Source of the DNA: CAZAOY01 sp964486925
Lineage (GTDB): Bacteria; Bacillota; Clostridia; Oscillospirales; Ruminococcaceae
Direction of reading: 5' to 3'
Length of the DNA stretch: 49,983 nucleotides
Assembly: GCA_964486925.1 (NCBI GenBank)
Contig: CAZAOY010000015.1
Location: forward strand, 1-49,983
Under the pieces are notes generated by a model, which did not search any database, was not told the DNA's origin, and saw only the letters and a program-made list of their open reading frames with translations. Shown one piece after another: positions 7,834 to 15,385 of the stretch. A program made the translations under genes and the position numbers. The number at the start of each line of letters is the position of its first letter. The stretch's first letter is position 1.

Positions 7834-8292
7834 TTAGTTTATAACCATTATAGGCTGAGCATACTCAACGCCCGCTCCAGATTCGGTAAGGATATCGGTT
7901 ACAACACCATCAAATTCACTGGTTATCTCGTTCATTAACTTCATAGATTCGATAATGAACAAAACATCGCCCTTCTTAACCTTACTTCCAACTTCAACGT
8001 AGTTTGGTTTGTCAGGGGCAGGGGCAGAGTAGAAGGTTCCAACAATAGGGGATTTAACAACGTTACCTGCTATAGCCGCCTTTGGTTCTTCCTGTATAGC
8101 AATCACATCAGGGGACTGGGCAATTATCTGTGTTGCCTGTACCTGACCGATAGGTTGAATAGGTTGTGGGGCAATCTGCTTTTTGGCTTTAATTGTAAGT
8201 TTAATATCATTATCGCTTAGTGATAGCTCACCTAACCCTGTAGCGGAAAGCTTGTCCATAAGGGTGAGTATCTCATCGGTAGTAATATTCAT
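7834..8292 (-). CDS. accB: Biotin carboxyl carrier protein of acetyl-CoA carboxylase
   Basis: Carries biotin between AccC and the AccAD transferase. 152 residues from the ATG at 8290-8292, whose AGGAG site is 7 nt upstream; an in-frame GTG seven codons earlier lies before that site and is rejected. The N-terminal segment is helical, then a Pro/Ala/Gln-rich linker (about residues 45-75), then the biotinyl domain with the ESMKLMNE loop, where Lys118 is the biotinylated residue. Confidence 0.96.
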   Translation of the reverse strand: MNITTDEILTLMDKLSATGLGELSLSDNDIKLTIKAKKQIAPQPIQPIGQVQATQIIAQSPDVIAIQEEPKAAIAGNVVKSPIVGTFYSAPAPDKPNYVEVGSKVKKGDVLFIIESMKLMNEITSEFDGVVTDILTESGAGVEYAQPIMVIN

Positions 8293-8327
8293 CTGTAAGC
8301 TCCTTTTCTTCACCGTAAAGGTGGTAT

Positions 8328-8356
8328 ATTATAGTTATGACCATGCTCCAAGTGAA
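8328..8356 (-). promoter_or_regulatory. Candidate internal promoter before accB
   Basis: On the minus strand: TTCACT (8351-8356), 17-bp spacer, TATAAT (8328-8333), about 40 bp before the accB start in the 114-bp fabF-accB gap. The -10 box is perfect and the -35 is moderate. It could give accB-fabZ-accCDA separate expression from fabHKGF. Confidence 0.45.
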
Positions 8357-8406
8357 CACAAAACAGTAATATTAACCGCATGGTTACTTATGGAGTGCCA
8401 TTGTAT

Positions 8407-9642
8407 TTATCTGCTAAACTTTTTAAAACATACAGTAGCGTTATGTCCGCCAAATCCTAAAGAGTTAGTGATAGCAACATTTATATCCTTTTTCCGTGAG
8501 CCATCGGTTACATAGTCAAGGTCACAATCAGGATCTGGATTTTTATACCCCGCTGTTCCGGGAACAACACCGTCCGCTATAGCCTTAGCGCAGACAATAC
8601 CCTCAACGATACCTGCCGCCCCGAGTAGATGTCCTGTCATGGATTTTGTCGAGCTTATCATAAGCTTGGATGCGTGGTCTTTAAAGGTGGCTTTAATTGC
8701 CGCAGTTTCCACCCTATCGTTAATCTCGGTAGAGGTACCGTGGGCGTTTACATAGTCCACGTCGCTAGGGGTAAGGCCGCCTTCGGTAACGGCTAACTCC
8801 ATTGCTTTTGAGCCGCCCACTCCGTCTGGGTCAGGGCTTGTAATATGGTATGCGTCCCCTGTAGCGCCGTAGCCTACAACCTCGGCATAGATGGTAGCGT
8901 TTCTGGCTAGTGCGTGTTCTAACTCCTCTAGTACCATAGCACCGCCGCCTTCGCCCATAACAAAACCGTTACGGTCAGCATCGAATGGGATCGAGGCTCT
9001 GTCCGGATTATCACTGGTTGAAAGAGCCTGCATATTTTTAAATCCAGCCATTGCAAATTCCGTTATAGCCGCCTCTGCGCCACCAACGATACACGCGTCG
9101 GCATAACCGTGTTTAATAAGCCTAAACCCTTCACCCAAAGCATGGGCAGAGGTAGAGCAGGCACTTACAGGAGCATAGTTTACCCCCTTAAACCCAAATC
9201 TCATAGAGATAAGCCCCGAAGCTATGTTGGATATCATCATAGGGACAAAGTAAACCGAGATACGCTTCGGACCTTTATCCATTAACTTTTCATGCTCTTG
9301 TTCTATAGTAGAGATACCGCCGATTCCACTTCCGTAGATTACCGCAACCCTAAAAGGATCAAGATCCTTAAAGTCGGTTTTGCAGTCCTCCATAGCCTGT
9401 ACGGCAGAGGCGATTGCAAACTGTGAATAGCGATCGGTGCGGCGGAGTTCTTTTTTATCGCAGTACTTTAAAGGGTCAAAGTCCTTTATCTGTGCGGCAA
9501 CATACACACCAAGGGTATCGGTATCCATCCCATCAAGCTTAGAGATACCGTGCTTTTGTGCTTTTATATTTTCCCAAAAGGTATCAAGATCCTGTCCCAC
9601 AGAGGATACTACCCCCATGCCGGTAATTACAACTCTCTTCAT
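8407..9642 (-). CDS. fabF: 3-oxoacyl-ACP synthase II (KAS II)
   Basis: Condenses malonyl-ACP with acyl-ACP in chain elongation. 411 residues, normal length, two thiolase-fold halves. The active-site nucleophile is in VSACSTSAHA (Cys162) and the two histidines are in NAHGTSTE and SMTGHLLGAAG, the Cys-His-His triad of KAS II. MKRVVITGMGVVS is the standard family beginning, so the start is secure. The ribosome binding site AAGGAGG is nevertheless 23 nt away, with a small hairpin in between (see that entry). Confidence 0.97.
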   Translation of the reverse strand: MKRVVITGMGVVSSVGQDLDTFWENIKAQKHGISKLDGMDTDTLGVYVAAQIKDFDPLKYCDKKELRRTDRYSQFAIASAVQAMEDCKTDFKDLDPFRVAVIYGSGIGGISTIEQEHEKLMDKGPKRISVYFVPMMISNIASGLISMRFGFKGVNYAPVSACSTSAHALGEGFRLIKHGYADACIVGGAEAAITEFAMAGFKNMQALSTSDNPDRASIPFDADRNGFVMGEGGGAMVLEELEHALARNATIYAEVVGYGATGDAYHITSPDPDGVGGSKAMELAVTEGGLTPSDVDYVNAHGTSTEINDRVETAAIKATFKDHASKLMISSTKSMTGHLLGAAGIVEGIVCAKAIADGVVPGTAGYKNPDPDCDLDYVTDGSRKKDINVAITNSLGFGGHNATVCFKKFSR

Positions 9643-9672
9643 ATATTAAGAAGCTAACGCTTCATCCTCCTT
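9643..9672 (-). promoter_or_regulatory. fabF ribosome binding site with a hairpin in the spacer
   Basis: AAGGAGG (9666-9672, minus strand) is 23 nt from the fabF ATG, too far for normal initiation. The spacer contains GAAGC-GTTA-GCTTC (9650-9663), a 5-bp stem with a 4-nt loop. Folding removes 14 nt and leaves an effective spacing of 2 + 7 = 9 nt, which is optimal. The ATG that overlaps the SD opens only a three-codon frame (ATG AAG CGT TAG). Confidence 0.6.
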
Positions 9673-9945
9673 ATAATTTAAGTGTTTAAGCTTTCTGTCC
9701 TTCTTATAACAAACAGTTACATGTCGCACCTATAATAATCCTACTGACTGCTTCTTATAAAAAGGAAAAGCTAGCTTTATTGCTTAAGGCAGGGATGTGG
9801 GAAGAATCTAAAAAAGCTATCCCACTAAACCCCATATCTAATATTAACTGGAAAGCAAAACATTGCGTACTACTGTTTTGTTGATTCCACAAAATTGCGT
9901 TTCATATTAAAAAACACTGTATTTGATTTCCCAATTAATAGTATA
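9673..9945. other. Long fabG-fabF spacer with repeats, no gene seen
   Basis: The 303 bp between fabG and fabF is several times the other gaps in this cluster. It holds no credible reading frame on either strand. Visible structure: a copy of a dispersed repeat (9909-9942), a 12-bp perfect palindrome AAAGCTAGCTTT (9767-9778), an imperfect stem GTGGGA/TCCCAC around 9798-9826, and two related stretches containing ACGCAAT. No convincing promoter or terminator was found. Confidence 0.6.
9909..9942. repeat. Dispersed repeat, copy A (after fabG)
   Basis: These 34 bases match 13950-13983 at 30 of 34 positions, including TATTTGATT and CCCAATTAATAGT. This copy sits 3 nt beyond the fabG stop codon. It lacks the second arm that copy B has, so it is a partial element. 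Confidence 0.65.
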
Positions 9946-10695
9946 CTACATAATTATCCCGCCGTCAATAGCAATTATCTGTCCTGTTATATAGGAAGCG
10001 CCTTCGCTTGCTAGAAAATGTACCGTTGACGCAACCTCGTCTACTGTACCAAACCGTTTAAGCGAGATGTTTTCCTTTGCCGCTTGCTTTACCTTATCGT
10101 CAAGAACCTGTGTCATTGGGGTTTCGATAAACCCAGGGGCTACAGCATTTACGGTGATACCACGAGAGCCTAGCTCCTTCGCCGCAGTTAGGGTCATACC
10201 GATTACCCCTGCCTTAGAGGCGGAGTAGTTAAACTGACCAGCATTTCCATAAAGCCCTGCAACGGAGGATAGGTTAATAATCCTACCGCCTTTTTGACGG
10301 ATCATTACAGCGCCTACATGACGGATCATGTTAAACACACCCTTGTAGTTAACGTTTGTAACGATATCAAACTGATCCTCGCTCATACGGGCGAGCAGAC
10401 CGTCCTTTGTGATACCTGCATTGTTTACAAGTACATCTATCGAGCCAAAATGCTCTTTTACTGCTTTAGTCATCGCTTCACATTCGGAAAAACTGGATAC
10501 GTCGGCGATAAAACATTTTGCGTCAACCCCAAAAGCTGTACACTGTTCCAGTACAGCGTTACCTCCGTTTTCAACCTCCTGCTCACTGCGGCAGTTTATA
10601 GCAATGTTGTAACCCTCTTTAGCAAATTTTACTGCAATAGCGGCGCCAATCCCCTGTGAAGCGCCTGTTATAAGCGCTGTCTTTGTTGTAGACAT
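9946..10695 (-). CDS. fabG: 3-oxoacyl-ACP reductase
   Basis: NADPH-dependent reduction of 3-oxoacyl-ACP. 249 residues, classical short-chain dehydrogenase: cofactor loop TGASQGIG (residues 10-17), NNAGI (91-95), catalytic Ser143/Ser144, Tyr157 and Lys161 in YSASK, and the C-terminal GGII end typical of FabG. The ribosome binding site AAGGAGG is well placed. It stands between fabK and fabF in the same operon. Confidence 0.95.
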   Translation of the reverse strand: MSTTKTALITGASQGIGAAIAVKFAKEGYNIAINCRSEQEVENGGNAVLEQCTAFGVDAKCFIADVSSFSECEAMTKAVKEHFGSIDVLVNNAGITKDGLLARMSEDQFDIVTNVNYKGVFNMIRHVGAVMIRQKGGRIINLSSVAGLYGNAGQFNYSASKAGVIGMTLTAAKELGSRGITVNAVAPGFIETPMTQVLDDKVKQAAKENISLKRFGTVDEVASTVHFLASEGASYITGQIIAIDGGIIM

Positions 10696-10743
10696 CTATC
10701 TTTTCCTCCTTGTGGATTAGAGTTTTAAGTGATTAACCGGTGG

Positions 10744-11676
10744 TTACCACTCGTAGTGTGGGAGAAGTATCTTAGCTTGTGAGAACATGGAGTTTATAAT
10801 ATCTGCACAGCTTTCTTCCTTTGTAACCATCCCTGCGGACTGTCCTGCCATAAAGCTTCCGCTTGAAAGGTCACCGTCTACGGTAGCGCTTCTAAGAGAG
10901 CCTGCGGTTTTTGCTTCAAATTCACTAGGGTCAGCGTTAGTACGCTCCATCTCGAGTAGGCTTCTTGTAAACTTGCTCTTTATTGAACGTACAGGATGTC
11001 CAGTAAATCTTCCTGTTACGATGGTATCGGTATCCTTTGCGTCCAAAACTTCTTTTTTATAATTTTGGTGGATAACGCATTCATGTGCCGCCAAAAATCT
11101 TGTACCTACCTGTACCCCACATGCACCTAGCATAAATGCGGCGGCGATTCCGCGTCCGTCAGCGATACCACCTGCGGCGATAACCGGGATGGATACAGCG
11201 TCCACAACCTGTGGAACTAGACACATGGTGGTAAGCTCACCGATATGCCCCCCCGCTTCCTGACCTTCACATACCAATGCGTCTGCACCCGAACGTTCCA
11301 TACGTTTTGCAAGACCCACACTAGGAACAACAGGGATAACCTTAATGTTAGCGTCCTTCCAAGCAGGGATAAACTTTCCTGGATTCCCCGCACCTGTAGT
11401 GACAACAGCGATCTTTTCGTCGATACAAAGCTGTGCTAGGTCTGCCGCATGGGGGCTCATAAGCATAATGTTTACCCCAAAAGGCTTGTCCGTTAAGGTT
11501 TTAGCACGGCGAATCTCCTTTTGGATTATCTCGGCAGGGGCACTGCCGCCTGCGATTAAACCGATTCCACCTGCGTTTGAAACTGCGGCGGCAAGTGTGC
11601 TTTCGGCCACCCATGCCATACCGCCTTGTATAATAGGGTATTCTACCCCTAATAGCTTAGTCAATGCATTGTTCAT
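10744..11676 (-). CDS. fabK: Enoyl-ACP reductase II (FMN-dependent)
   Basis: Reduces trans-2-enoyl-ACP in the last step of each elongation cycle. 310 residues, TIM-barrel of the nitronate monooxygenase/FabK family. It shows GMAWVAESTLAAAVSNAGG near the N-terminus, VCEGQEAGGHIG in the centre and the FMN phosphate-binding AAGGIADGRG. Position between fabH and fabG supports FabK over nitronate monooxygenase. No FabI-type reductase is present in the window. FabK enzymes are known to be insensitive to triclosan, which inhibits FabI. Confidence 0.94.
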   Translation of the reverse strand: MNNALTKLLGVEYPIIQGGMAWVAESTLAAAVSNAGGIGLIAGGSAPAEIIQKEIRRAKTLTDKPFGVNIMLMSPHAADLAQLCIDEKIAVVTTGAGNPGKFIPAWKDANIKVIPVVPSVGLAKRMERSGADALVCEGQEAGGHIGELTTMCLVPQVVDAVSIPVIAAGGIADGRGIAAAFMLGACGVQVGTRFLAAHECVIHQNYKKEVLDAKDTDTIVTGRFTGHPVRSIKSKFTRSLLEMERTNADPSEFEAKTAGSLRSATVDGDLSSGSFMAGQSAGMVTKEESCADIINSMFSQAKILLPHYEW

Positions 11677-11700
11677 ACTATTCTCCTACCTATATAAATG

Positions 11701-12693
11701 TTAAAGTGTGAATGTTATAGCGGCATGGACTAGTCCCGCTCCAAAGCCTACTATAGATATTGTGTTGCCTTCTTTTATAATTCCGCCGTTTATCGCTTCG
11801 GCAAGACAGATTGGAATACTAGCACTCGAGGTGTTGCCGAACCTGTCAAGGTTTACATAGAATTTGGACATTGGCAGGCTTAGATTCTTTGCCGCCGTCT
11901 GGACTATCCGCACATTTGCTTGGTGTGGGACAATAAGGTCTAGATCCTCTATCGAGATACCCGCCCGCTTTGTTGCTTCGGTTACCACCTCGGGCATTAT
12001 AACGGTAGCGTATTTGTACACTTCCTTACCGTCCATTACAAGGTTTGTAGATGGGATGTGTGAGTACTGTTGATTAAACGCTTCGACTACCGCTTGATCT
12101 ACGAATGGATGGGACATCTGTGTAGAGCGTGCCATTATACTGGTACAGCCTTGTGGTCGTGCGGCGATAACAGAGCCGTACAGCTTATCAGATCTTCCCA
12201 CAACACACGCCCCTGCGCCGTCACCAAACAGCACACAGGTAGAGCGGTCGGTAAAATCGGTTATACGAGATAGAAGCTCGGCACTTACAATCAGTATATT
12301 ATTATAGGAAGGGTCTTGCAGATATTTGTGTGCCATATCCACAGCATACACAAATCCGGCACAGGCGGCGTTAAGATCCACGCATGGTGCAGAGATTATA
12401 CCGAGTTCGTTAGCAACTAGATTAGCAAGTGAGGGGGAGCTAAAGTCCCCAGAAATGGTGGTGGCGATTACATAATCGATATCCTGTGGGGTAAGCCCCG
12501 CATTAGCAATAGCCTCTCTAGCGGCGTTAGTTCCATACACATAGGCAGGAGTACCGTTTGAGATATGGCGGGTTTTTATCCCTGTACGGGTGGTAATCCA
12601 CTCATCACTTGTTTCTACAAATTTTGTAAAGTCCTCGTTCTTAACAACTTGATCCGGTACAGACATCGCTATACCTTTAATACTAATTCCCAT
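11701..12693 (-). CDS. fabH: 3-oxoacyl-ACP synthase III (KAS III)
   Basis: Starts fatty acid synthesis by condensing an acyl-CoA primer with malonyl-ACP. 330 residues. The nucleophile is in LNAACAGFVYA (Cys111), followed by VPHQANVRI (His) and FGNTSSASIP (Asn), the Cys-His-Asn triad. The ATG at 12691-12693 is chosen because a GAGG lies 6 nt upstream and MGISIKG fits the family; an in-frame ATG four codons earlier has no useful site. First gene of the minus-strand fab/acc operon. The gap to fabK is only 24 bp. Confidence 0.95.
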   Translation of the reverse strand: MGISIKGIAMSVPDQVVKNEDFTKFVETSDEWITTRTGIKTRHISNGTPAYVYGTNAAREAIANAGLTPQDIDYVIATTISGDFSSPSLANLVANELGIISAPCVDLNAACAGFVYAVDMAHKYLQDPSYNNILIVSAELLSRITDFTDRSTCVLFGDGAGACVVGRSDKLYGSVIAARPQGCTSIMARSTQMSHPFVDQAVVEAFNQQYSHIPSTNLVMDGKEVYKYATVIMPEVVTEATKRAGISIEDLDLIVPHQANVRIVQTAAKNLSLPMSKFYVNLDRFGNTSSASIPICLAEAINGGIIKEGNTISIVGFGAGLVHAAITFTL

Positions 12694-12766
12694 ATTAGTC
12701 CTCATTTCTTCATTTTAATAATAAGAGTATATATTAAGCCTTTGGCATGTAAAAATTAATTTGTAT

Positions 12767-12795
12767 TTGATTATTTACATCTTTTGTGTTATAAT
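12767..12795 (+). promoter_or_regulatory. Candidate promoter of fabD
   Basis: TTGATT (12767-12772), 17-bp spacer, TATAAT (12790-12795) on the plus strand. Transcription from here gives an untranslated leader of about 160 nt before fabD. The start point lies inside the region transcribed in the opposite direction from the fabH promoter. Confidence 0.65.
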
Positions 12796-12853
12796 TATAT
12801 CAGTGGTATTTTATATTAACCATATCATGGAGAGTATATTAACAGATATATAT

Positions 12854-12882
12854 ATTTTAGTAAAAAAAACGTAATTTGTCAA
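12854..12882 (-). promoter_or_regulatory. Promoter of the fabH operon
   Basis: On the minus strand: TTGACA (12877-12882), 17-bp spacer, TAAAAT (12854-12859). A perfect -35 and five of six -10 bases. It gives a fabH leader of about 155 nt that runs back across the fabD promoter. Confidence 0.75.
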
Positions 12883-12960
12883 TCATTTCTTAAAATCTAC
12901 TTATTTAGTACACAGAAAATTAACAAACAATGGTAAAGGCAAGGTCGAAAGGGGTCGAAG

Positions 12961-13899
12961 ATGAGCAATATTAGTAATGCTAAAAGAATGTTTTTATTTT
13001 CAGGTCAGGGATCACAGTATGTTGGTATGGGTAAGGAGCTGTATGAGAGCTACCCGCAGGTACGTTACATCTACGAGGTAGGAAGCAGGGTGCTAGGGTA
13101 TGACCTTGCAAAACTCTGCTTTGAGGGGATAGAGGGTCTAGAGCTTTCTAAGACACAGTACTCACAGCCTGCGATCTTTGCGACTTCACTTGTAGCGTTA
13201 GAGTTAGCTAAAGACAAAGGCATAGGCTTTAGCGGGGTAGCGGGGCATTCGCTGGGTGAGTATGCGGCGATGGTTGCGGCTTCGATGATAACGCTAGAGG
13301 ACGGATTTCGTCTAATCAAGGCAAGGGGAAAGGCTATGCAAAGATGTGCTGATGCTAATGGCGGTGCTATGTGTGCGGTTATGGCGAAGGATGTAGGGAT
13401 AGTTAAGGCTATCTGTGAGGAGATAGACGGGTTTGTCACACCGGTTAACTTTAACTCGCCTGCCCAAACGGTGGTAGCGGGGGATGTAGCGGCGATTGAT
13501 GAGGTTATAGCTGTCTGCAAGGAGCGTAAGATTAAGGCGATTAAGCTTGCGGTTAATGCGGCGTTTCACTCAAAGCTTATGGCAAATGCGGCGGCAGAGA
13601 TGGAGGGTGTACTTAGGTCGGTTGCTTTTAGCAAGCCTAGTGTGGACTTTTATAGCAATGTATATGGCGGGATAATCCCTGCTGACACCGATATGGCTTT
13701 GTATCTAGCACAGCATATCGTAAGCCCTGTAAGGTTTGTAGAGGAGTTAAACACAGCAAAGGCAAATGGGTATGATAACTTTATAGAGTTAGGCCCAGGT
13801 AAGGTGCTTTGTGGACTTGTTAAGAAAACGCTTGCTGATGTAGAGGTATATAATATAGAAGACGAAGCGTCTCTTACTGCGGTGGTTAGCGCTTTATAA
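12961..13899 (+). CDS. fabD: Malonyl-CoA:ACP transacylase
   Basis: Moves malonyl groups from CoA to ACP. 312 residues. N-terminal LFSGQGSQYVGMG, nucleophile in GHSLGEYAA (Ser97), catalytic histidine in AAFHSKLM (His203), and LGPGKVLCGL near the C-terminus. Start ATG has AGGGG 8 nt upstream. It is separated from the other fab genes and points the other way, with its own promoter. It is followed by a nested inverted-repeat element that can also serve as terminator. Confidence 0.96.
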   Translation: MSNISNAKRMFLFSGQGSQYVGMGKELYESYPQVRYIYEVGSRVLGYDLAKLCFEGIEGLELSKTQYSQPAIFATSLVALELAKDKGIGFSGVAGHSLGEYAAMVAASMITLEDGFRLIKARGKAMQRCADANGGAMCAVMAKDVGIVKAICEEIDGFVTPVNFNSPAQTVVAGDVAAIDEVIAVCKERKIKAIKLAVNAAFHSKLMANAAAEMEGVLRSVAFSKPSVDFYSNVYGGIIPADTDMALYLAQHIVSPVRFVEELNTAKANGYDNFIELGPGKVLCGLVKKTLADVEVYNIEDEASLTAVVSAL

Positions 13900-13983
13900 A
13901 TTGGGCAACAGGATATTGCGCGATCCTACAAATATTGAGTTTTTTGACTAAAAAACTCAATATTTGATTGCCCAATTAATAGT
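13900..13983. repeat. Nested inverted-repeat element after fabD (repeat copy B)
   Basis: Outer arms ATTGGGCAA (13900-13908) and TTGCCCAAT (13968-13976) enclose a perfect 17-bp stem. The left arm begins directly after the fabD stop. Its right half (13950-13983) recurs after fabG at 9909-9942. Terminal inverted repeats, palindromic interior, small size and a second partial copy suggest a miniature mobile or REP-like element. No transposase is in the window. Confidence 0.6.
13929..13966. terminator. Strong hairpin, likely fabD terminator
   Basis: A perfect 17-bp stem (13929-13945 with 13950-13966, arms ending in a six-T and a six-A run) with a GACT loop, 30 bp after the fabD stop. It is the inner part of the inverted-repeat element above. 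Confidence 0.65.
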
Positions 13984-13994
13984 GTGAGGTTAGT

Positions 13995-14525
13995 ATGGCA
14001 AAAGAGATTATATTTTTATGCGGATTTATGGGATGTGGCAAAACTACGGTAGGTAGGATTGTGGCTAAGTCACAAGGGATTGAGTTTATCGACACTGATG
14101 ATCAGATTGTAGCACAGGAGGGGATGGACATCCCCTCTATCTTTGAAAAGTATGGTGAACCCTACTTTAGAGAGTTAGAACGGTTACAGCTGTTACAGCT
14201 TGATGGTGGCACAAAAAAGGTGGTTGCCACAGGAGGCGGATGTCTAGTAAACCCACTATGTGCAGGTATAGCAAAGGAAAAAGGCATCATAATATACATA
14301 AAGCAGGAGTTTAGACGCTGTTATCAGCGGATAAAAGGGGATAAAAACCGTCCTTTAGCTGCTTTATCCTCTAAAGAGGAGTTAAATCGGCGGTACAACC
14401 AGCGTGATGTTATCTACAAAAGTATTGCAGATGTAATAATTGATGACAAAAAAACCTCCGCACAGGTGGCGAAGGAGATAGTAAAAGTTGTCAATATATA
14501 CAAAAATGAGGGCGAAAGTTTATAA
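13995..14525 (+). CDS. aroK: Shikimate kinase
   Basis: Phosphorylates shikimate at the 3-hydroxyl, the fifth step of the chorismate pathway. 176 residues. P-loop GFMGCGKTT at 10-18, shikimate-binding FIDTDDQI (Asp33/Asp35), YFRELE arginine, ATGGG motif, and the lid arginine in RPLA. No other aromatic pathway gene is adjacent, so it appears as a single gene between fabD and the ribosomal super-operon. Confidence 0.94.
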   Translation: MAKEIIFLCGFMGCGKTTVGRIVAKSQGIEFIDTDDQIVAQEGMDIPSIFEKYGEPYFRELERLQLLQLDGGTKKVVATGGGCLVNPLCAGIAKEKGIIIYIKQEFRRCYQRIKGDKNRPLAALSSKEELNRRYNQRDVIYKSIADVIIDDKKTSAQVAKEIVKVVNIYKNEGESL

Positions 14526-14555
14526 AAAAACTACGAAGGAATTTTTGAAATACCC

Positions 14556-14584
14556 TTGCAAAACACGCGGGAATGTTGTATAAT
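14556..14584 (+). promoter_or_regulatory. Promoter of the S10 ribosomal super-operon
   Basis: TTGCAA (14556-14561), exactly 17-bp spacer, TATAAT (14579-14584). It is the only strong promoter seen before the ribosomal genes and gives a leader of about 390 nt before rpsJ. Confidence 0.8.
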
Positions 14585-14981
14585 AATTAAGCAAGACTGC
14601 AAACGATATGCGATGAAGTGAAAGGTTGCTGTTTTCGTGCTAAATTTACGTTGTTAGCTGAGTTTTCTCATGGTATCGGCTGGATTTAAGCTTATGGCAG
14701 GTAATTTTCACCGAGTATGTCCGATTTCAAACCGGGCGACTAAAGGTTAAATAACGACCGGCACGGTACATTTAGTACAAGGTGTCGAGGACAGAAACAA
14801 TGGCAATATCCGGGTAGTGTACTATCTGTAGAACTATCTGTGTGATTGCGTTTTGATGTCAGTGTGCTTCTCACCGAAAGCTTTTCGGTTTCTTGTTTTA
14901 AGAGATGTGAAACACACGGTAGCGTGTTTAAAAAATTTAAGTCTACCCCCCACAGTAAAAAGAATAAGGAGGCGATGACAA
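14585..14981 (+). promoter_or_regulatory. Long structured 5' leader of the S10 operon
   Basis: About 390 untranslated nt between promoter and rpsJ, with no credible protein gene. The middle part is rich in short complementary pairs, for example GCTAA/TTAGC near 14639-14659, GAG/CTC around TTTT, and the CGGCAC...GTGTCG pair near 14759-14788. It ends with a terminator-like hairpin (separate entry) and an imperfect AAACAC/GTGTTT hairpin. Leaders at this position are known to mediate autogenous control by L4 in gamma-proteobacteria. Which mechanism acts here is unknown, and I cannot assign it to a named RNA family by eye. Confidence 0.6.
14873..14900 (+). terminator. Attenuator-like hairpin in the S10 leader
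   Basis: ACCGAAA/TTTCGGT stem with a 3-nt loop (14873-14889), followed by a T-rich tract (TTCTTGTTTT). It lies 90 bp before rpsJ and inside the leader. The form is that of an intrinsic terminator that could stop or pass transcription into the operon. Confidence 0.45.
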
Positions 14982-15293
14982 GTGGCAGTCAAGGAAAAGA
15001 TCAGAATCAGACTAAAAGGTTATGACCACAGCTTAGTAGACGCGGCGGCTCAAAAGATTGTTGATACTGCAACAAGAACAGGATCAAGAGTTTCAGGACC
15101 AATTCCGCTACCAACTAAAAAGGAGATCGTAACTATCCTACGTGCAGTTCATAAATATAAGGACAGCCGTGAACAGTTTGAGATGAGAACCCACAAAAGA
15201 CTAATCGATGTGCTAAGACCGTCTAGCAAGACAATTGAAGCACTTCAGGGTCTTGAACTTCCTGCTGGTGTAGATATCGAGATTAAGATCTAG
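14982..15293 (+). CDS. rpsJ: Ribosomal protein S10
   Basis: Small-subunit head protein, also the NusE antitermination factor. 103 residues, full length. Starts with GTG (MAVKEKIRIRLKGYDH) behind AAGGAGG. Contains GPIPLPTKKE, the tip of the long loop that binds 16S rRNA, and ends VDIEIKI as usual. First gene of the super-operon. A 92-bp spacer with a small GTTGATT/AATCAAC stem follows before rplC. Confidence 0.98.
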   Translation: MAVKEKIRIRLKGYDHSLVDAAAQKIVDTATRTGSRVSGPIPLPTKKEIVTILRAVHKYKDSREQFEMRTHKRLIDVLRPSSKTIEALQGLELPAGVDIEIKI

Positions 15294-15385
15294 TTAATGC
15301 TAATCTGGTCGGTATGTTACAAGGCGGAGGTCATGTTGATTGAGGTGAACGATAATCAACCAATAACCTATAAGGAGGATACAAA

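Noticed and set aside
12900..12935. FapR operator in the fabD leader
   Set aside because: A TTAGTAC half site is present but the second half does not match the known palindrome.
14800..14817. Five-codon leader peptide (MAISG) in the S10 leader
   Set aside because: A GAGG precedes it, but a frame this short occurs often by chance and has no run of regulatory codons.
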